DNA of 64,000 nt. It comes from Candidatus Amarobacter glycogenicus (GTDB taxonomy: Bacteria > Chloroflexota > Dehalococcoidia > Tepidiformales > Tepidiformaceae). Both the position numbers and the translations under genes were made by a program. The notes beneath the pieces are model-generated. The model was not told the DNA's origin. It searched no databases and was given only the letters and a program-made list of their open reading frames with translations. Below, one piece after another: positions 17,032 to 25,699 of this stretch; the first letter of the stretch is position 1, and every line of letters begins with the position of its first letter. The DNA lies in the NCBI GenBank assembly GCA_016719395.1, contig JADJZF010000003.1, positions 62,001 to 126,000 of the forward strand. The letters run 5' to 3'.

Positions 17032-17258
17032 GATGGCACACCGAAGCGCAGGCGGAAGGCCATGTCGCAGCGCAGGCAGAGCGGGACAGCATCCCGTCCG
17101 AGGAGACTCCGAAATCCGATCACATGAACTCCACAGGCCCGGCCCACTTCGTCAATTCGCGAGTCGGGGTAATGAAACAGGCCTCCGCAATCGGCGCAAA
17201 TGAGCGCGCTCCGGCGGCCGATGTCTTCCTTGCACTCCACGCAGCAGGTGGCGGGCAC
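17028..17258 (-). CDS. Small C4HC3 zinc-finger protein (RING/PHD-like)
   Basis: 76 residues from a GTG at 17258. Metal-ligand pattern C6-x2-C9-x11-C21-x2-C24-x4-H29-x12-C42-x18-C61-x2-C64. This is the same order and nearly the same spacing as in the upstream 129-residue protein, including the shared C-x2-C-G-x-L-[FY]-H, so the two are paralogues. The finger fills the whole protein. The frame is open a little further 5' (DIRPSSLDNCA) with no good start codon. Prokaryotic RING-like domains are known; any ubiquitin-type activity would be speculation. Confidence 0.6.
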   Translation of the reverse strand: MPATCCVECKEDIGRRSALICADCGGLFHYPDSRIDEVGRACGVHVIGFRSLLGRDAVPLCLRCDMAFRLRFGVPS

Positions 17259-17299
17259 CGCGCAATTGTCGAGACTCGAAGGGCGAATGTCGATGCGGC

Positions 17300-17689
17300 T
17301 CAGTGGGTAGCAGCGAAAGCCAGTACATCCGCCCGTGTGAACAGCAGTACGCCCGACGCAGTCTTGCGGTGCTTCACGTGTCCCAGTTGGGCGGCGCGCT
17401 CGATGACTGGGCCTGCCAGACCGGATGCTGCCGCCGCTTCGTCCAGATCGAGGACGTCGTCGAGGCTACCGCCACGCGGTTCCGCGGGCGGGTTGAGGCA
17501 GGTGTTGCAGCCGAACTCGAGACCGAGGTGTTCCTCGTTGATCCAGACCTGGCCACAGTCGTCGCCGGGAAGGTCGGCCCGGGAGTTGAGATGGTAAAGG
17601 GCGCCGCAGACCCCACAGAACGCCTCCATGTGGGGTTCGACGACGAGTAAACAGACGACGCAAACGGAGGTACCTGGAGCGGAAGCCAT
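17300..17689 (-). CDS. C4HC3 zinc-finger (RING/PHD-like) protein with C-terminal MerR-like HTH
   Basis: 129 residues. The N-terminal zinc module reads C10-x2-C13-x11-C25-x2-C28-x4-H33-x11-C45-x15-C61-x2-C64, the ligand order of PHD and RING-CH fingers. The C-terminus (DEAAAASGLAGPVIERAAQLGHVKHR then TRADVLAFA) resembles an excisionase/MerR-type winged helix, so the protein may bind DNA or a partner protein. First gene of a unit with a paralogous finger and a membrane protein. Divergent from rnc. Function unknown. Confidence 0.6.
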   Translation of the reverse strand: MASAPGTSVCVVCLLVVEPHMEAFCGVCGALYHLNSRADLPGDDCGQVWINEEHLGLEFGCNTCLNPPAEPRGGSLDDVLDLDEAAAASGLAGPVIERAAQLGHVKHRKTASGVLLFTRADVLAFAATH

Positions 17690-17720
17690 GTTTTGAACCT
17701 GTGTTGAGACTACAGGAACC

Positions 17721-17750
17721 TTGACTCGCAGGGAAAGCCGTCCCTATGAT
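17721..17750 (+). promoter_or_regulatory. Sigma70-type promoter of rnc
   Basis: TTGACT (17721-17726), 18-base spacer, TATGAT (17745-17750). Transcription would start near 17757, leaving a leader of about 70 bases that contains the hairpin at 17800-17817. Confidence 0.65.
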
Positions 17751-17799
17751 CATAGCGCTTTAGCAATTCCTTGGCCGCCCCATAACCTGGTGGCCGCCA

Positions 17800-17817
17800 G
17801 TCCCTCAGATGAGGGAC
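17800..17817 (+). promoter_or_regulatory. Hairpin next to the rnc ribosome-binding site
   Basis: GTCCCTCA and TGAGGGAC form an 8-base palindromic stem (closing to a 4-base loop), and the 3' arm is immediately followed by the Shine-Dalgarno AGGAGGG (17818-17824). It may control access to the ribosome site or be a cleavage target for RNase III itself. Confidence 0.45.
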
Positions 17818-17827
17818 AGGAGGGTGC

Positions 17828-18544
17828 GTGGCCCTGGCCACTTCGACCGACTATGACCGTTTAGTCGAACGGCTTGGCGTAAAGCCGCTGCCGGAAGGTT
17901 TGCTCGGGCAGGCCCTGACCCACGCGTCCTACCTCAACGAAGCCGATTCGACGGCCGCCTCGAACGAACGGCTGGAGTTCCTCGGCGATTCGGTGCTGGG
18001 GATGGTGTTCGCGTCCGTCCTCTTCGACCAATTCCCGGATGCGGGCGAGGGCGACCTGACGAAGATGCGCGCGGAGATCGTGCGGGGCACCAGCCTCGCA
18101 CGCGTCGCGGAACGCCTCGGGCTGGGCGAACACATCATCCTCGGACGGGGTGAGGAAACCGCCGGTGGCCGGACGCGGGACCGGAATCTTGCCGGTGCGC
18201 TGGAGGCCGTGATCGGGGCGGTGTATCAGGCGCACGGGTATCGCGCGGCCAAGGCCCTCACCCGGCGGCTGCTCAAGCCGGAACTGGAACAGATCCATCG
18301 CGAAGGCGCCCGCGTCGATGCGAAAAGCTCGCTGCAGCACCTCGTCCAGGCACGCTGGCATGAACCACCGGGATATGTCACGGTGCAGGAAGCCTCCGGT
18401 GCGGAGCACCGGTTCATCGTGGAAGTCCGCGTCGCGGGGACCACCCTCGGACGGGGCGAGGGAAGAAGCAAACGCGAAGCCCAGCAGGCCGCCGCGCAGG
18501 AAGCCGTGCTGGCGTTGACTTCACAACCGAAGATGGAGGGCTGA
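17828..18544 (+). CDS. rnc: Ribonuclease III
   Basis: 238 residues from a GTG at 17828 with AGGAGGG upstream. The catalytic signature NERLEFLGDSVLGMVFASVLF is intact at about residues 43-63, with the second acidic cluster in GALEAVIGAVYQ. A double-stranded RNA-binding domain follows (DAKSSLQHLVQARWHEPPGY to EAQQAAAQEAVLAL). Processes rRNA and other structured RNAs. It lies 4 bases before smc, a conserved order rnc-smc-ftsY. Confidence 0.96.
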   Translation: MALATSTDYDRLVERLGVKPLPEGLLGQALTHASYLNEADSTAASNERLEFLGDSVLGMVFASVLFDQFPDAGEGDLTKMRAEIVRGTSLARVAERLGLGEHIILGRGEETAGGRTRDRNLAGALEAVIGAVYQAHGYRAAKALTRRLLKPELEQIHREGARVDAKSSLQHLVQARWHEPPGYVTVQEASGAEHRFIVEVRVAGTTLGRGEGRSKREAQQAAAQEAVLALTSQPKMEG

Positions 18545-18548
18545 CCCC

Positions 18549-21500
18549 GTGTACCTGAAACGCCTCTCCGTCCAGGGGTTCAAAAGCTTCGCCAATCGGA
18601 CGCAGTTCGAGTACGGGCGCGGAATCACGGCGGTCGTGGGACCAAACGGTTCGGGAAAGAGCAACGTTTCCGACGCGATCCGATGGGTCCTCGGGGAACA
18701 GAGTTCGAAGCTGCTCCGAGCGAAGAAGCAGGAAGACGTCATTTTCTCCGGGACAAAGGACCGCGCCGCCGTGGGCATGGCCGAGGTTGCCCTGACGCTG
18801 GACAACGAGGGCCGCTGGCTCCCGGTTGACTTCGCAGAGGTGGAGATTGCGCGGCGGGTCTACCGAAACGGCGATTCGGAGTACCTGCTGAACGGTTCGC
18901 GCGTGCGGCTTCGCGACGTGATCGACCTCTTGATGAAGGGGGATGTCGGACAGAACAGCTACTCGATCATGGGCCAGGGCCTCGTCGACGAGGTACTGAG
19001 CATGTCGCCCGACGAGCGGCGATCCTTCCTGGATGAAGCTGCCGACGTGAAACGGTTCCGGCTCAAGATCCGCGAGGCCCAGGATCGACTCTCGGCGACG
19101 CGAGACAACATCGACCGGGTTTCGCTGATCATCGATGAGATAGAGCCGCGACTCGCCCACCTCAGCCGGCAGGCGGAACGGGCAGCCGAACACAAGAGGC
19201 TTTCGGCTGAACTCCTTGACCTCCTGAAGACCTACTACGGACACCAATGGAACGAAGCCCAGAACGCACTCGTGCGCGTACGAGCTGAACTCGACCAGGG
19301 CACGGCGGAGAACACGGCGGCGGCTCAGCGTGTTACCCAGCTGCGCGAACAGCTGCGCGCGCTTTCCGATGAGATTCGGAAGCGCCGCGAAGCGATCGGC
19401 CGGCGCGACACGCGAAACTCCGAGATCGACCAGCGGCTGGCGACTGCCGAACAGGCGCTGGTGCTCGACCGGGAACGCCACAACATGGTGTCCTCGCGGC
19501 GCGAAGAGGTCCGCATGGAACTCGAAGCGATCGAGGCCGAGCGGCTCTCGCTCGCCTCAACCGATGTCGATGACGGACGGCGTGGCATCGAGGTCGTGGG
19601 GGAAGCTGAAACGGCGCGCGAAGGCATGCAGCGCACACGGCAAGAGTTGGATGCCGCCGAACGCGAGTACTCCACGCTGCGCAGCCGAAGCCAGGAGTTG
19701 CATGACGGCGCCGATGGCGACGACCGTCGGGCGAACGCGATGGACTCGGACATCGAGTCCGCCCAGCGCCGAATCGCCGACCTGGAACGTGAACTCGAGC
19801 AGCTGGTCGCTCGCCGCAAGCAGATCATCGTCGAACTCATCGGCTATGGCCGGCGCTACTGCGAAGCTCGAGCGTCGGTGGCTGAAGGGGAGATCAACCT
19901 CGAAGCCGCGCGAAGGGAAGCTGATTCCGCCCGGGAGCAGCTCGTGCGGGTACAGGAAGAGGTGCGGGAGTTCGAATCCTCCGGCAACCAGGATCTGCGC
20001 GAACTCGACCACCTGGAAGGCCGGCTGGACGCCCTGAGCAGGGTGCAGGCCGAACACGACGGAGTCGCCGCGGGCACGCGCAATGTGCTGATCATGGGAC
20101 AGGCGCTGATGGACGAGTTCGCCCCCGGCAGCATGGGCGAACCACCGGAAGTACCGGGCGTCGTGGGGTTGCTCTCCAGGCAGATCAAGGTCCCGGCCGG
20201 CCTTGAGGTAGCGATCAACGCAGCTCTGGAACAACGCCTCCACGCGGTGGTTGTCGAAAACGAGACGGTCGCACTCGAAGCGATTGGCGCACTCCAGCGG
20301 CGGAAGCAGGGACGCGCCCAGTTCATGCCTCTCGATTCGGTCCGCCATGTGTACCCGTTGAACCTGCAAAAGGAGCGCGGGGTCGTCGGCGTCGCATCGA
20401 AGCTCATCCGGTGTGAGAACCGCGTGAAGCAGTTGGTCGATACGCTGCTAGGCCGCGTCATCATCGTTGAGGACGTCCAGTCGGGGCTGCGCATGGTGAA
20501 GCGGGCGCTCGGCTCGGTGGTCACGCTGGATGGCGTCTACATCGAGCAGACCGGAGTGATGGCCGGCGGCTCGACCGGGGCCGATGAGGGCGAATTCATC
20601 CGCCAGCGAGAGCTCGAAGAGCTGCCGGAACGGATCGAGGAACTGCGCAAGAGGACCGAGGTGAGCGCGGAACGTGTCGCCGACGCCCGCGCGGCCATCG
20701 AACAGGTGGCGAAGCGATCGCACGAAACCGAAGCGGAATACGAAATGACCCGTCGGTCACTCGAAGGTGCCCGCTTCGACCTCGAACGCGAGCGGGAGCG
20801 GCTTCACCGCCTGCGCCGGGACATGGACACCGTCTATTCCAAGCGCGCCGACATCGAACGAGAACGCGCCGGTCGCGAGTCCCAAATCCTCCAGGCGCGA
20901 ACCGCCGCGATCCAGCTGCAGCAACGTCGTGACGAACGGCGCGCGGCGATGGAAGCACTTCAGGCCGACTTGCAACTTGCGACCGAACGGCGCGAAGCGG
21001 CGCTGCGCTCCGTGTCCGAAGCGAGTGCCCGGCTCGCCACCGTGGAGGGCGAGCGCCGGACACTGACCGCCCTTCGAGAACAGCACGAGAAGTCCATCGA
21101 CCGGTTGGATTCGCAGATCCAGGCGAAGCGTTTGCAGGCCCGGAACCTCGAGCTCGAAGGCGGCATCATCGACGAACGGCTGGGTAAGCTCGCACTCGAA
21201 CTCGAAAACGCTCGAGCGGAACAGGCCCGCTACGCCGAGGATGCCGCCCCTGACCGAGACGAACTCCACCGCCTTGAGAACCACGAACGGACCATCCAGG
21301 ACGAGTTCAACGAAGCGCAGACCACACTGCTTACGATCGAACGGAGGCGGCTGGACCAGGAGTCGGAGCTGGCGCGCACTACTGAGCACCTCGAACACCT
21401 GCGCCTGGAGATGGAGCGCGAGGGGCTCGCGCCGGACCGCGCCGGACAGATCGTCCCATTCGAAGATGCGATGGCCACCGATCCGATGTTTTCAGCGGAA

Positions 21501-22202
21501 GAGTTGGAGGCGCCGCGCGTGCAGGGCGGGGCGGAAATCGATGTCGAGACAATGCGTGCCCGCATCGAGGAACTGCGCCGCCAGATCCGCCGGCTCGGCA
21601 CGATCAACGCCGAGGCCCCCGAAGACTTCCGCGAGTTCAAGGAGCGCCACGAATTCCTGACGACCCAGCTCGCCGACCTGACGGATTCCTCGGATCAGCT
21701 TCGGACGGCGATCGCCGACCTCAACGAAGAGATCCGGACGCGGTTCACGGCGACGTTCCACACGGTCAACACGAAATTCGCGGAGTACTTTGCCGCATTC
21801 TTCGGCGGCGGCGTCGCGAGCCTCTCGCTGACCGATCCACACAACCTCGCTGACGCCGGGGTCGAAATCGAAGCGCAACCACCCGGCAAACGGATCAAGA
21901 GTCTCAGTCTTCTCTCGGGAGGCGAACGCTCTTTGACGGCGGTAGCGCTGCTCTTCGCGCTGCTTGCGGCGAACCCGGCGCCGTTCTGCGTTCTCGATGA
22001 AGTCGACGCCGCACTCGATGAAGCGAACGTCGGCCGATTCACGACTGCGCTCCGCCAGTTGGCCGAGAAGACGCAGTTCCTTGTCGTCACGCATAACCGG
22101 CGAACCATCGAGGTCGCCGATGCGATCTACGGGGTATCGATGGGCAGGGACGGTGTCTCAAAGGTGCTGTCACTGCGGCTGGCGGACATCCCCCAGAACT
22201 GA
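18549..22202 (+). CDS. smc: Chromosome segregation protein SMC
   Basis: 1217 residues from a GTG at 18549, full length for the family. Walker A GPNGSGKS at residues 31-38; long coiled coil rich in E, R and Q; a globular hinge around residues 520-680 (PGVVGLLSRQIKVPAGLEVA through GGSTGADEGE); returning coiled coil; C-terminal signature LSLLSGGERSLTAVALLFAL and Walker B FCVLDEVDAALDEANV. ATP-driven loop extrusion and chromosome compaction with ScpA/ScpB, which are not in this window. No frameshift despite the length. Confidence 0.97.
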   Translation: MYLKRLSVQGFKSFANRTQFEYGRGITAVVGPNGSGKSNVSDAIRWVLGEQSSKLLRAKKQEDVIFSGTKDRAAVGMAEVALTLDNEGRWLPVDFAEVEIARRVYRNGDSEYLLNGSRVRLRDVIDLLMKGDVGQNSYSIMGQGLVDEVLSMSPDERRSFLDEAADVKRFRLKIREAQDRLSATRDNIDRVSLIIDEIEPRLAHLSRQAERAAEHKRLSAELLDLLKTYYGHQWNEAQNALVRVRAELDQGTAENTAAAQRVTQLREQLRALSDEIRKRREAIGRRDTRNSEIDQRLATAEQALVLDRERHNMVSSRREEVRMELEAIEAERLSLASTDVDDGRRGIEVVGEAETAREGMQRTRQELDAAEREYSTLRSRSQELHDGADGDDRRANAMDSDIESAQRRIADLERELEQLVARRKQIIVELIGYGRRYCEARASVAEGEINLEAARREADSAREQLVRVQEEVREFESSGNQDLRELDHLEGRLDALSRVQAEHDGVAAGTRNVLIMGQALMDEFAPGSMGEPPEVPGVVGLLSRQIKVPAGLEVAINAALEQRLHAVVVENETVALEAIGALQRRKQGRAQFMPLDSVRHVYPLNLQKERGVVGVASKLIRCENRVKQLVDTLLGRVIIVEDVQSGLRMVKRALGSVVTLDGVYIEQTGVMAGGSTGADEGEFIRQRELEELPERIEELRKRTEVSAERVADARAAIEQVAKRSHETEAEYEMTRRSLEGARFDLERERERLHRLRRDMDTVYSKRADIERERAGRESQILQARTAAIQLQQRRDERRAAMEALQADLQLATERREAALRSVSEASARLATVEGERRTLTALREQHEKSIDRLDSQIQAKRLQARNLELEGGIIDERLGKLALELENARAEQARYAEDAAPDRDELHRLENHERTIQDEFNEAQTTLLTIERRRLDQESELARTTEHLEHLRLEMEREGLAPDRAGQIVPFEDAMATDPMFSAEELEAPRVQGGAEIDVETMRARIEELRRQIRRLGTINAEAPEDFREFKERHEFLTTQLADLTDSSDQLRTAIADLNEEIRTRFTATFHTVNTKFAEYFAAFFGGGVASLSLTDPHNLADAGVEIEAQPPGKRIKSLSLLSGGERSLTAVALLFALLAANPAPFCVLDEVDAALDEANVGRFTTALRQLAEKTQFLVVTHNRRTIEVADAIYGVSMGRDGVSKVLSLRLADIPQN

Positions 22203-22253
22203 CCCTTAAGGTGGCCGCGGTTAGCATGGGCCGACCAAGAACAGGATTGCCGC

Positions 22254-23282
22254 GTGAGATTTTGGCGCAGGAAACCCTCGCACGAGGTCCCGGAGGAGAG
22301 CGGCGAAGCCATCGCGATCGCCGAGGAAGAGCTGCCCCTCGAACCGACTCCCGAGGAGCGTGCGGAAGTCCACGAACAGACCGAACGTGCCGTCGAGCGA
22401 ACCCGGCGCGGGTTTTTCGGGCGGCTCGGCGGACTCTTCGAACGCGCGGACTTTAGCGACGACCTGTGGGACGAACTCGAGGAGATCCTCATCGGCGCAG
22501 ACGCGGGCCTTGAAACCACCGAGGCGATCATCACCGCCGTCAGGAAACGAGCGAAGGACGAGGGTGTGAAGCAAAGCGCCCGGGTGCGTGAGTTCCTCCG
22601 CGACGAGCTGGTCGAGATCCTGGTCGAACCGGCAGCGGAACCCCTGGCATGGCTGGCCGAGGACGCACCGGAAATGACGATCGTCCTTGTTGTGGGCGTG
22701 AACGGGGCCGGCAAGACGACCTCGATAGCCAAACTCTCCCACGCACTCAAGAAGGACGGGGCGACGGTCATCCTTGGAGCTGCCGACACCTTCCGCGCCG
22801 CGGCCACCGACCAACTCAAGGTGTGGGGCGAGCGGATCGGCGTCCGCGTCATCGCTCACCAGCCGGGGGCGGACCCCGGCGCAGTCGTCTTCGACACGCT
22901 TTCGGCGGGCGAGAGCGCGAAGGCCGACTTCGTCATTGTCGATACAGCCGGACGGCTACACACGAAGGCGAACCTGATGGAAGAGCTGAAGAAGATGCAC
23001 CGCATCATCCAGCGAAACCACCCGGACGGACCGCACGAGACGTTCCTTGTCCTCGACGCGACCACGGGCCAGAACGGACTGATGCAGGCGAAGACGTTTG
23101 CCTCGGCGGTCGGAGTGAGCGGCATCATCCTCGCGAAGCTCGATGGGACGGCCAAGGGAGGGATCGCCTTCGCGATTGCCCATGAACTCGGCATACCGGT
23201 CCGTTTCATCGGGACGGGTGAGAAGATGCACGACCTGGCGCCCTTCGACGCCGAAGACTTCGTGGACTCGCTCCTGGCCTAG
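22254..23282 (+). CDS. ftsY: Signal recognition particle receptor FtsY
   Basis: 342 residues from a GTG at 22254. A short acidic A-region (EESGEAIAIAEEELPLEPT) precedes the N domain, then the SRP GTPase: GVNGAGKTTSIAKLSHAL (G1), DTFRAAATDQL, DTAGRLHTKANLM (G3), LAKLDGTAKGG (G4) and GTGEKMHDLAPFDAEDFV at the end. Targets ribosome-nascent chains to the translocon with Ffh. Third gene of rnc-smc-ftsY. Confidence 0.96.
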   Translation: MRFWRRKPSHEVPEESGEAIAIAEEELPLEPTPEERAEVHEQTERAVERTRRGFFGRLGGLFERADFSDDLWDELEEILIGADAGLETTEAIITAVRKRAKDEGVKQSARVREFLRDELVEILVEPAAEPLAWLAEDAPEMTIVLVVGVNGAGKTTSIAKLSHALKKDGATVILGAADTFRAAATDQLKVWGERIGVRVIAHQPGADPGAVVFDTLSAGESAKADFVIVDTAGRLHTKANLMEELKKMHRIIQRNHPDGPHETFLVLDATTGQNGLMQAKTFASAVGVSGIILAKLDGTAKGGIAFAIAHELGIPVRFIGTGEKMHDLAPFDAEDFVDSLLA

Positions 23283-23290
23283 GAGGTTCC

Positions 23291-25699
23291 ATGGCGGATG
23301 TCCTTGCCTTCTGGGCCGCCGCACTGGTCGTCGCCGCCTTCGGATACCCGATCGGCGCTGTGCTTCTTCGTCGCCTTCCGGATGGCGGGGCGGGAGTCGC
23401 CCTCCCGCTGGGGCTGGTGCTTGCGAGCTACGGGTACTTCATCCTCCGCGTGCTCGACCTGCTGCCGCCGGGGCGCGGCGGTTACCTCGGGGCCATCGCC
23501 CTGCTTGGACTCGCGGGGGCAGCGGCTATGGGCCGGGACCGCTGGAGTGTGGTCACCTTGCGCCGGGGGATCCCTGGTCTGGGCATCGCATTCGGGATTT
23601 TCACGGTCGCGTTCTTCGGCTACGTCGCTTTCCGCTCGTACAACGCCGAAATCGGCGGAACCGAACAGCCGATGGACTTGATGTACCTGAACGCCACGCT
23701 GAATGCCGAGGAGTTTCCGCCCAAAGACCCGTGGCTCGCCGGGGAAAAGGCCAGCTACTACTACTTTGGATATCTTCAGTCGGGGGTCCTGACCGCCGTC
23801 TCCGGCGTGCCCGCATCGACCGGTTACAACCTCTCTCTCGCCTACACTTTCGCGGCCTCTGCCGCGGCCATCGGGTCCCTGGGGTTCGCACTGGCACGGT
23901 GGATGCTTGGCGCGCGTGGCAGGGCATGGGCGACCGCTGCCGGCGCACATGCAATCGTTGTCCTGCTTTTCGTCGGATCGCTGGCCGCTGTCTTCGAATG
24001 GACCGCTGCCCATGGCCACATCGACCGGGGAATCTACGCGTTCTTCGGCGCGGAAGAGATAGCCGCCTGTTCCGTCCCGAAGGTCACCGACTACTGCTAT
24101 TCGGGGGTGGCGGATCAGCGCACGACCGCGTGGTACCCGACCGAGTTCTGGTTTTGGTTCCGCGACACGCGCATCATCCCGGACACCATCACGGAGTCGC
24201 CGTTCTTCAGCTTCCTCCTGGGCGACCTGCACCCCCACGTGACCTCCATCCCGGTGGTCCTGCTGGTGCTGGCGCTTTCGCTAGCGACCTGGCGGGGAAG
24301 GTCGGTGCTCGACTTTCGCGTGCATCGGCGGCTCCCAATTCATGGGCTGGCGGTCGCGATCCTGTTGGGCGCACTGGCGTTTCAGAACGCCTGGGATGTT
24401 CTCACATTCACCCTCGTCTTCTCGCTGGCGGTGTTCGCGCGCAACCTGCGCCGGGCGCCGCCGTTGACCGCGCTCGTGACCTCCGTCGGTTATGTCGCTC
24501 CCTTGGGCGGCGCGGCGATCCTGCTGTACCTGCCCTGGGTTCTGACGTTCTCATCGCAGGCCGAAGGTATCCAGCCCTATGTCGGCGCGGGAACGCGGCC
24601 GGCACATGTGTTGCTCCAGTTCGGCCCCATCGTCGCCGCCGGGATTGTCGCTTCCGCTTCGGCGACCCGCGGTCTGCGGCGGGCCGGCGCGGTCAACGCC
24701 GCGCTGGGTGCGGCATGGCTGCCGGTCCTGCCGTTCATTAGCTGGGTCGTGTTCGCGTGGCTCAAGGGTGACCTCACGACAGCGGTCGAATCGCGCACTG
24801 CCGGGGGCTGGTGGACGCTCGTGATCTACGCCTTCGCTCTGTGGGCAGTTTCGCTCGCGGCGGTGCTGATGTTGTCTGCCCGTAGAGCAGGGGCAGCGCC
24901 CGCCGCCTTTGCCGCCCTCGGCATCCTCCTGCTCTACGGTTCTGAACTGTTCTACGTGAAAGACGTGTTCGCGGGCGGCGCTCCACGATTGAACACGATC
25001 TTCAAACTCTCATATCAGGCGTGGATGCTGCTTGCACTGGGTGGCGGCGCGGCCACCGTCGCTGTGGTCGCCGAAGCCCGGAGGCGGCCGGTCGTGTTGT
25101 CGCTGGCGGGGCCCGCCCTCGTGCTGGTGTGGCTTGGGCTGGCATTCCCGTTGCTCGCTTCGTTCAACCGCACCGAGGCGTTCACACAGGACACACACAT
25201 CGATGGCCTCGCGGCGGTAAGGGCGTCGGATCCGGGTGAGTACGCGCTCGTCGAATGGATCGCTGAGAACACGCCGCGAGATGCCGTCGTCATCGAGGCG
25301 ACCGGCCGTCGGTGGTCGCCCGGTGCGGACGGCCCCGCAGTCGTCGACGGTGGTTCAGACTACTCAGACGCCGGGCGCATCTCGGCACGCACGGGCCGTT
25401 CAACGCCGATCGGCTGGTACTTCCACGAGATCCAATGGCGGGGCAACAACGCGGACAACCATGCCGAGTATCAGCGGCGGCAGCAGCTGGTCGACTCTGT
25501 CTACATCTCAGGCGATCCTGACACCGTGCTGGATGTGATGCAGGAGTTCGGTGCTGAATACCTTGTGGTAGGACGAATCGAACTCTCCCGTTACCCGGGG
25601 CTTCTGCCCGACTTCTCGACGTTCCTCGACGTCGCTTACCGAACCGCGAATTACACCATCTACCGCCTGCCGCAGCACACGGTGGTCCAAACCTCATGA
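23291..25699 (+). CDS. DUF2298 (YYY) multi-spanning membrane protein, putative glycosyltransferase
   Basis: 802 residues with more than ten hydrophobic spans. The conserved YYYFGYLQSGVLTAVSGVPA, the loop MDLMYLNATLNAEEFPPKDPWL, and FLLGDLHPHVTSIPVVLLVL mark the DUF2298/YYY family, common in Chloroflexota, with a GT-C-like architecture. The last about 170 residues form a soluble extracytoplasmic domain (WIAENTPRDAVVIEATG...). Probably transfers sugar from a lipid carrier. SD AGGAGG precedes ATG 23291. First gene of a five-gene coupled operon; its stop overlaps the next start by 4 bases. Confidence 0.8.
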   Translation: MADVLAFWAAALVVAAFGYPIGAVLLRRLPDGGAGVALPLGLVLASYGYFILRVLDLLPPGRGGYLGAIALLGLAGAAAMGRDRWSVVTLRRGIPGLGIAFGIFTVAFFGYVAFRSYNAEIGGTEQPMDLMYLNATLNAEEFPPKDPWLAGEKASYYYFGYLQSGVLTAVSGVPASTGYNLSLAYTFAASAAAIGSLGFALARWMLGARGRAWATAAGAHAIVVLLFVGSLAAVFEWTAAHGHIDRGIYAFFGAEEIAACSVPKVTDYCYSGVADQRTTAWYPTEFWFWFRDTRIIPDTITESPFFSFLLGDLHPHVTSIPVVLLVLALSLATWRGRSVLDFRVHRRLPIHGLAVAILLGALAFQNAWDVLTFTLVFSLAVFARNLRRAPPLTALVTSVGYVAPLGGAAILLYLPWVLTFSSQAEGIQPYVGAGTRPAHVLLQFGPIVAAGIVASASATRGLRRAGAVNAALGAAWLPVLPFISWVVFAWLKGDLTTAVESRTAGGWWTLVIYAFALWAVSLAAVLMLSARRAGAAPAAFAALGILLLYGSELFYVKDVFAGGAPRLNTIFKLSYQAWMLLALGGGAATVAVVAEARRRPVVLSLAGPALVLVWLGLAFPLLASFNRTEAFTQDTHIDGLAAVRASDPGEYALVEWIAENTPRDAVVIEATGRRWSPGADGPAVVDGGSDYSDAGRISARTGRSTPIGWYFHEIQWRGNNADNHAEYQRRQQLVDSVYISGDPDTVLDVMQEFGAEYLVVGRIELSRYPGLLPDFSTFLDVAYRTANYTIYRLPQHTVVQTS

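Noticed and set aside
23143..24741. Alternative plus-strand frame inside the DUF2298 gene
   Set aside because: Starts within ftsY, Arg/Gly-rich with no hydrophobic pattern; shadow frame.
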